A DNA stretch of 64,000 nucleotides from Chrysomallon squamiferum. Taxonomy: Eukaryota > Mollusca > Gastropoda > Neomphalida > Peltospiridae. Where the stretch lies: the NCBI GenBank assembly GCA_012295275.1, contig CM022677.1, positions 9,161,514 to 9,225,513 of the forward strand. The letters are read 5' to 3'. Shown here piece by piece: positions 48,902 to 64,000 of the stretch. The translations under genes were made by a program, and so were the position numbers. The notes beneath the pieces were generated by a model that was given only the letters and a program-made list of their open reading frames with translations, ran no database searches and was not told the DNA's origin. How positions within the stretch are numbered: position 1 is the first letter of the stretch; every line of letters begins with the position of its first letter.

Positions 48902-49013
48902 ACATTTCTGTACCAAATAACGTTAAACTCAAAAATGTGTAAGATCAAATATATATAATCTATATATTTGATCTTATACATTTTTGAGTTAACGCTATTT
49001 GGTACAGAAATGT
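48902..49013. repeat. Long near-perfect hairpin (54-nt arms, 5-nt loop)
   Basis: The left arm 48902-48955 and the reverse complement of 48961-49013 differ at only about three positions (two substitutions and one single-base gap). ACATTTCTGTACCAAATA begins each arm. It could be a short foldback/MITE or a source of hairpin RNA; the flanks show no obvious target duplication. Confidence 0.85.
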
Positions 49014-49910
49014 ACGAATATTTCTTTCTGTTTCTAGCTAATTTTGTGTATTTGCTCTTATCCATTCATTCAACCAAGCATCCATCCAGAACACAATTAC
49101 TGATGAAATGACATACTTTTGATCGAAACGACAATAATACAAAAGATGATTTGGCACTTTTAAGTTGTTGCTGACGACATTTTCTTTACTTAACAAAACA
49201 CAAATAACTGTTATTATTACTCACTCTTTTGACACTTCTGTGTTTTTAACCTTGTTTTTAACCTTGTTTTTAACCTGTGTTTACTCCAGATATATGATAC
49301 GTTTTACAAGTTTCTTCTTTCTGTATATATACAGAGACAGACTATATACACAGTATAAACAAACACACAGGCAGTAATCAATATATATATATATATATAT
49401 ACCATTTGTCATTTTCACACACCAACACAGTCTCACAAACACAGTCACATCCACACACATTTCGTTCAGTTATTATTATATTTTTTTTCAGTGTTTATTT
49501 GCTAGTTTAGAAATCATTTCATTTGTCTTTGTTTTATTTTGGATTTTAGAATAAAAACAATAACTTGTTAGCGCTATCCGACTCATTTGAAAAGCAAATG
49601 TAACTTTCACCAGCAAAAAACCAAGTGTTGTTACGACAATAACCAGTTATTTCCTGTTTAAGTATTTCTTTTAAATTATTTTTTAATGTCTTTCATTCAT
49701 TTCAAACAGTTTTTCATTCTTTCATACTTTGTTATTTTTGTTTTTATTTATTATTATTATTTTTTTTTATTATTACTTTTTTATTTAATTTATTTTATTA
49801 TTATTTTTTTTTAGTTAATTCTAACTAGGACAATACTGCGAAAATGTTTTCGTAACGTTAGAAACTTAACCTACACCAACTAAACTGATATCGTGATGCT
49901 GTGACTCACC

Positions 49911-50212
49911 TATGACGTCACAATGAAATGTAATACTTGTTGTTAGTGGGACAAAAATTTTCCGTAACCTTGACTACTTTTAATAATAGTAAATCAGATA
50001 AATAAAAAAATAAATAAATAAATAAATAAAAAAATAAAAATAAAATTAAAATTAAAAAATAATAATAATAAATATAAAAATTAGCTCCGATAGCTCCAGA
50101 TTTTTTTTTTTTTTGCTAAATGTTTTTATTATTATTTTAAACAAAGAATACCTTATATGTACTCTTTGAAATGAAGCGTCACAGCTATAAAATAACATAA
50201 AATTGAATAAAG

Positions 50213-50244
<32 letters not shown>

Positions 50245-50247
50245 TAA

Positions 50248-50299
<52 letters not shown>

Positions 50300-50580
50300 T
50301 CATCATCATCATCATCATCACGACATCGACCACAATACCAGCAACTACAACAACAGTGGCAACCACAATAATGTATTATTATTGTATTACGTGTCTCTCT
50401 GTCTGTCTGTCTGTTATTATATGTTATTAGTAATAATATTAGTAAGCTAAACAGAGAATATAGCTGACGTGTCCAATTTTTTTTATCTTAGTGATGAATC
50501 AGCAAATCCTAGGTATAGTAACACCAGGTTAGAACAAAGGCGCTGAACACCCCCAAAAAAAAAAAAAAAAAAAAAAAAAA
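49911..50580. repeat. Poly(A)-ending ~0.7-kb unit, copy 1
   Basis: Begins TATGACGTCACAATGAAATG, contains (AAT)n then CATCATCACGACA-type triplets and CAACCACAATAATGTATTAT, and ends AACAAAGGCGCT near an A28 run. No coding capacity. Confidence 0.75.
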
Positions 50581-50611
50581 ACTTTTATTTATTCTTTTAC
50601 CGTGTCAGCCA

Positions 50612-51353
50612 TATGACGTCACAATGAAATGTAATACTTGTTGTTACTAGGACAACATTTTTCCTTGACTTGACCTACATTTAAAAATAGTAAATCAGAA
50701 GAAATCGTGACTTAAACTAAAAATAGATTTATTTTCTTTGTTAAAAGTTTTGATTTTTATTTTAAGCAGAGAAATCTATGTGGCGTAGCATCGATGTTTG
50801 AAATGAAGTCACATTTATAAAATATAAAATAATTAAAAAATGTAAAATTATATATACATATGAAAGAAAAAAGTAAATAAAAATAAGTAAATAAGGAAGT
50901 AAATAAGTAAATAAATAAATAAATAAATGATAACTGAAAAAGTAAATACCTAATTAAATAACTAAATAAATAATGAATAAATAGTTAAATGAATGAATGA
51001 GTAAATAATAACAATAATAACAATAGCGATAAAATAATAATAATAATAATAATAATAACAACATCATCACGACACCGACTACGACGACCACCACCACCAA
51101 CTACTACAACAGCAATAGCAACCACAGTAATGTATTATTATTGTATTCTGTCTGTCTATGTATGTTGTTAATAAAAATAAAAAACTGAACAGGAGACTAT
51201 ATCTGACGTGCCCATTGTGTTATCTAGTGACGTGTCACCAGATCTTGTGTGTGATGTTACCAGATCTTGTGTGTGATGTTACCAGATCTTGTGTGTGATG
51301 TTACCAGATCTTGTGTGTGATGTTACCACATTTTAACAAAGGCGCTAAAAATG

Positions 51354-51434
<81 letters not shown>

Positions 51435-51437
51435 AAA
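50612..51437. repeat. Poly(A)-ending ~0.7-kb unit, copy 2
   Basis: Same start (offset 701 bp), same internal landmarks and the same AACAAAGGCGCT followed by an A-rich tail of about 76 bases. It has an internal four-copy 22-bp repeat (51237-51327, unit with CCAGATCTTGTGTGTGATG). Confidence 0.75.
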
Positions 51438-52390
51438 ATATTTCGTGTATTCTGTTACCAATCTCATATATTTCTTCAGTATTGTATTCTTACTGGGTAG
51501 CTTGTAAGATCAGTCCTTTTGAATGGCTTATTACGATAATTCTCGTTCCAACTAGTACTATGTAGTATGATTATGTGAATCGATGGGTTAAAATTTCCGA
51601 TTATGTGAAGGAGAATTTCTGAGATTTCTTTCTGTTAATGTACAAGAGAAAACACATCATCATCCATAATCTAGAAGGAAACAAATTTTACATGGGTAAA
51701 TGAAATATTTCCATCTTGCATTCCTTTTATTGTTATTGGTGTTATTATTATTGTTTTATCCATTCATTCATTCATTTATTAGTTTTTATTAGTTTTTATT
51801 TCCTTCATGAATCGTTCGTTCGTTCGTTCATTCGTTTTTCATTCAACCTTTCTTCGTTTATCATCATTAATTTCCTGAGTCGGGCAATCTTTCTTTCTTC
51901 TCTCAATCATTCATTCCTTCATTCTTTCATTTTTAATTCATTCCTTTGTCCATCCCTGATTCATTATTTCTTTTCCCATCGCTCAAACATCATTCGTTCA
52001 TTCTTTATTATTCATTCATCCATTTATTCTTTCATCATTCAGTCATTCATTTCTCCTTTTGCCATCCACCATTCTCTTATTATAAACAATACTGTACAGT
52101 TATGTATTGAAGGTAATTTGTTGTTTACTTAGGAAGAGAGGCAGTGGAGCGATGTATGTGTTCATTCAAAGACAGAACCGGAGTAAACTGTATTCAAAAT
52201 ATTTATCAAAACCACTAGGATGACACACAAGTGTATCTTCGATCTTATTCTGTGGATTTCGTGCTTTCTGGAATATTTCTTTATATTTTGTTTATTTCAG
52301 AACCAATGGGGAAAAAAAGCTTCAATTAGAAATAAGTAAACTCTTTTACATACAATCATAAACGTTGGTGTATACTGTCTGCATAGCTGA

Positions 52391-52392
<2 letters not shown>

Positions 52393-52484
<92 letters not shown>
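52393..52484. repeat. (CT)n microsatellite
   Basis: About 92 bp of uninterrupted CT. Confidence 0.95.
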
Positions 52485-52486
<2 letters not shown>

Positions 52487-53013
52487 CTCTCTCGTCCCTC
52501 TTCATTTTGTTTTTTTTATTCTTGTTGCGTTTCTCCAACGTTTTGTTCGTGTTTATTATTATTATTTTATGTTTATTTTTTTCGTCCGTGAATTATCAAA
52601 ATGTCAGGTTTTTGTTTTACGATACACACCCTGTTTTTTTCTTTATTCAATCAACTAATTAATTTTTTTCTTCATTATAATCTTCTTTCTTTTCTTCTCT
52701 CTTTTTCTGTTTATCTATTCGTATTATTTATTATTTTCCATTTATTGTAAGAACTTTGATGACATTAATTCAGTGTTGTTTGATTCTAATTATGGCTTTA
52801 TTTTTGATTAGTTTGTTACAAATTTGTTTTCGAACTTTCCTTCTTTTCATTTTCTCTATTATTATCATTTTTTTGTCAGTTGAAAGAATGTATCTTGCTA
52901 ATTAGTAAAAGACACACTTCAGTGCTAATGAATAAAATGAATAAGAAAGAAATCAGTGCAGCGGAAACAGACTGCACGCATGTCAATCCTAGAAACAGAC
53001 GATGTATGAAAGG

Positions 53014-53019
<6 letters not shown>

Positions 53020-53058
<39 letters not shown>

Positions 53059-53098
53059 AAGAAAAAGAGAAAAGTTATGAGTGAAGATATATCTGTAG

Positions 53099-53164
<66 letters not shown>

Positions 53165-53205
53165 AGATAGATGGATGGAGATATAGGATAGATAAGAGCA
53201 GGGAC

Positions 53206-53278
<73 letters not shown>
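53020..53278. repeat. A-run, (TA)n and (GA)n cluster
   Basis: A-rich tract 53020-53069, (TA)n 53101-53160, then (GA)n 53209-53278. Confidence 0.95.
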
Positions 53279-53281
<3 letters not shown>

Positions 53282-53875
53282 AGTGTGTGTGATAATAATA
53301 CTACTATTACTACTACTAATAATAGTAATAATGATAAATAGTAATAAGAATAACAGTAATAATAATAATATAAATAATAATATAAGTAATAAAAATAATG
53401 ATAATGTTGATGATAATGATGATAATAATAATAATAATAAGAAGAAGAAGAAGAGAAGAAAGAAGAAGTAGTAGTAGTAGTAGTAGTAATAATAATAATA
53501 ATAATAATAATAGTAATAATAGTTATAATAATAATAAATCTATAAATAAATAAATAATCATAATTAAAAAAAAATCCAGAAAAAAACAAAACAACAACAA
53601 AATAACAGCAACAAAAAAACAAAAACAAACAGATAACAACAAATAAAGAAACAAAAAATAAATAAATAAAACAACAAAAAGAAAATGTTTTTATAATTAA
53701 ATCTTTTATTCAACTTATCGCTTTACGAATGGAGAACATATCGGAACAACTACAGTTTCAGAGGGAAATACCTGTTGTGACGTCACAGAAATATTTCTAA
53801 ACAGTTTACTTTAGTGAAATCCTTTGCGTCATAGTCAAATGAATGTGATAACTAAGAAATAACTTTTTAAATAAG

Positions 53876-53877
<2 letters not shown>

Positions 53878-53932
<55 letters not shown>
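53878..53932. repeat. (AAT)n microsatellite
   Basis: Uninterrupted trinucleotide run. Confidence 0.95.
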
Positions 53933-53933
<1 letters not shown>

Positions 53934-54774
53934 TACTACTAATAATAAAATAAACAATAAAAAAAATGATATAAAATTATAATGAGGGAGAGAAAAAAAA
54001 GAAACAAGGAATAAAAAAGATAACATGAAACTAAGAAATATAAACAAATAAAGAGAGAGATAAATAAATATATTAAAAAGAGGGAAATAAATAAGTAAAA
54101 AAAGTAAGTAATAAATAAATAAACAAATAAATAAATACATTTATTACTAAAGCTTCATGATGAAAGTTATTAATGAAACATTAACGTACATTTCTGCATG
54201 TGCACGTAAGTAATTTATAACTTACTGTAAGTGAAAACTGTTCTGTTGGGTTTTTCTTTATAAATTCCAAAATTTATTATTATTTTAGTTGGTGCTGCGT
54301 TGCCTTGTTTTCTTATTTTATTACTGCATTTATTAATCAGTTTACAATAGATTTTAATGAAATATAATAAATAAATAAATAAAATAAATAAATAAATAAA
54401 TAATTAATAAATATGAAAAAATGAAAAATAATTTAAATATATTACGTAATTTGTTAAAAACTTCATATTTTAATAGACTGAAATGTTAGCCCAAACTACA
54501 GCTAAAATGTCGGAAATATTGCGTCATTTTACATTTCATCACACCACAGATCTATAACAAACTAAAAGGTTTACAATAATTAATTAATTATAAGCGAGCA
54601 ATATTTTTCTTTAGATTTCTCATGCGATTTTAAAGTCATACTGAATCATCATCAAAGACAAAGAAACTATAAGGGTTAAATCTCCAGACTGAACTTCTGT
54701 TTGAACAGTGGGTCAATTTTTGCCAGTGTCTCGCTTGATTTATTATTTTGGTTTTCTCTTCACAATAATATGAG

Positions 54775-63245
<8,471 letters not shown>

Positions 63246-63654
63246 CTGTAAATAAAAAATAAAAAATTAAATATGCTTGTTGATAATAATAACAATAATA
63301 AAAATTAAAATAATAATAATAATAATAACAATAATAATAATAATAACAAATAATAATAATAATAACAAAATAATAATAATAATAATGTTGATGAATGAAA
63401 TGGAATGGATAGTTATATATTAAACATTTAAACAGTTGCTATAAATAACTGTTTCATTAATAATGATTTTATGCTTATGGATTATAATAATGTACACCTA
63501 CATGAAGTCATTAATACATATTTATTAAAAAGATATCAGTAATGGGTTTTTGAAGCTTTGTAATATCTTTCGCTATTTAAAAAATGAACTAATGTATCAG
63601 TTGACCTATATCACTATTTACTTATTTAACTTCCCTATTTTTATATTCTTGATG

Positions 63655-63742
<88 letters not shown>

Positions 63743-64000
63743 ATTCTACCGGTTTATCTATTACGTACATTGAAATAAAAAACAAACCATTCATTCATAT
63801 CTGGCGTACATAAGCGTATGTGCGTTTTTGTGTATGAGTGTAATTGTAGGCGTATGTATGTTTGTGTGATTGTCGGTGTGTGCGCACATAATGTGTTAAT
63901 TACATGAGTGCGTGCATGTGCCTTTATATGGCTGAGTATGAATTATATATAACACCCCCTCGTTCAGACAGAAACCACTGCCTGGTCGCACTCCCTGCAC
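63246..64000 (-). other. HDC: HDC intron, continuing past the window end
   Basis: The upstream HDC exon (about the first 68 residues) is not found before 64000. The stretch contains (AAT)n near 63310-63385 and (CT)n at 63656-63740. Confidence 0.7.
63656..63740. repeat. (CT)n microsatellite
   Basis: About 85 bp uninterrupted. Confidence 0.95.

Larger units (their letters stand above)
48700..54690. other. Intergenic region between membrane-protein gene and HDC
   Basis: No coding exon was recognised. It holds a hairpin (48902-49013), two tandem poly(A)-ending copies of a 0.7-kb unit (49911-51437), a CATT-rich tract (51760-52080), (CT)n at 52393-52484, and a block with A runs, (TA)n, (GA)n and (AAT)n at 53020-53930. 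Confidence 0.65.

Noticed and set aside
51716-52132. 138-aa open frame rich in Ser/Phe/His
   Set aside because: Arises from a CATT/TTCA-rich low-complexity tract; no motif, no splice context.
53017-53628. 203-aa minus-strand open frame
   Set aside because: Composed of adjacent (GA)n, (TA)n and AAT repeats.
63945-64000. Possible upstream HDC exon at the window edge (GC-richer, open in two frames)
   Set aside because: Translations in all three frames do not resemble the expected HDC sequence before VTHWQSP, and no donor is present.

Overview
The window is nuclear DNA from an animal: very AT-rich, intron-rich and packed with simple repeats. Gene content (an RFX5/7-type factor, a histidine decarboxylase, a large extracellular membrane protein of invertebrate type and an Ikaros/hunchback-like zinc-finger protein), modest introns, and abundant (CT)n, (TTA)n and (CA)n suggest a lophotrochozoan, most likely a mollusc. 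That assignment is inference; no species marker was seen.

Layout. 1-8892: AT-rich DNA with no recognisable gene, probably partly the long 3' UTR of the next gene. 8893-13.6 kb, minus strand: a C2H2 zinc-finger gene with one large coding exon (8893-10841; one base short in a homopolymer) and a non-coding first exon near 13.5 kb. 13.6-15.9 kb: divergent intergenic region. 15.9-28.3 kb, plus strand: an RFX7-like factor in eight coding exons (about 2563 aa after one single-base frame break). Its fifth intron looks U12-type (ATATCCTTT donor) and cuts the RFX DNA-binding domain. 28.3-35.7 kb: AT-rich non-coding DNA with a 0.75-kb inverted-repeat structure. 35.7-48.6 kb, minus strand: a 689-aa type I membrane glycoprotein in 16 coding exons plus 5' UTR exons. 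48.7-54.7 kb: intergenic, with a long hairpin and a 0.7-kb poly(A)-ending unit in two tandem copies. 54.8 kb to the window end, minus strand: histidine decarboxylase (HDC), 12 coding exons seen, the first ~68 codons lying beyond the window.

Most intron models rest on GT-AG sites whose phases join exactly and whose translations keep family motifs. Adding one base to the zinc-finger gene and one to RFX7 gives CDS lengths of 1950 and 7692 nt, both multiples of three, so both breaks look like assembly indels or very recent mutations.

The main unexpected theme is repeat growth at exon edges. Three minisatellites have repeat units that carry a splice site and start at a real exon boundary: a 28-29-bp unit with the 3' splice site of exon 8 of the membrane-protein gene, a 23-bp unit with a 3' splice site of HDC, and a 32-bp unit with the 5' splice site of RFX7 exon 4 (also found in RFX7 intron 6). 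Two introns also hold decayed copies of coding sequence from their own gene. The four genes do not form an obvious pathway; they appear to be independent transcription units.
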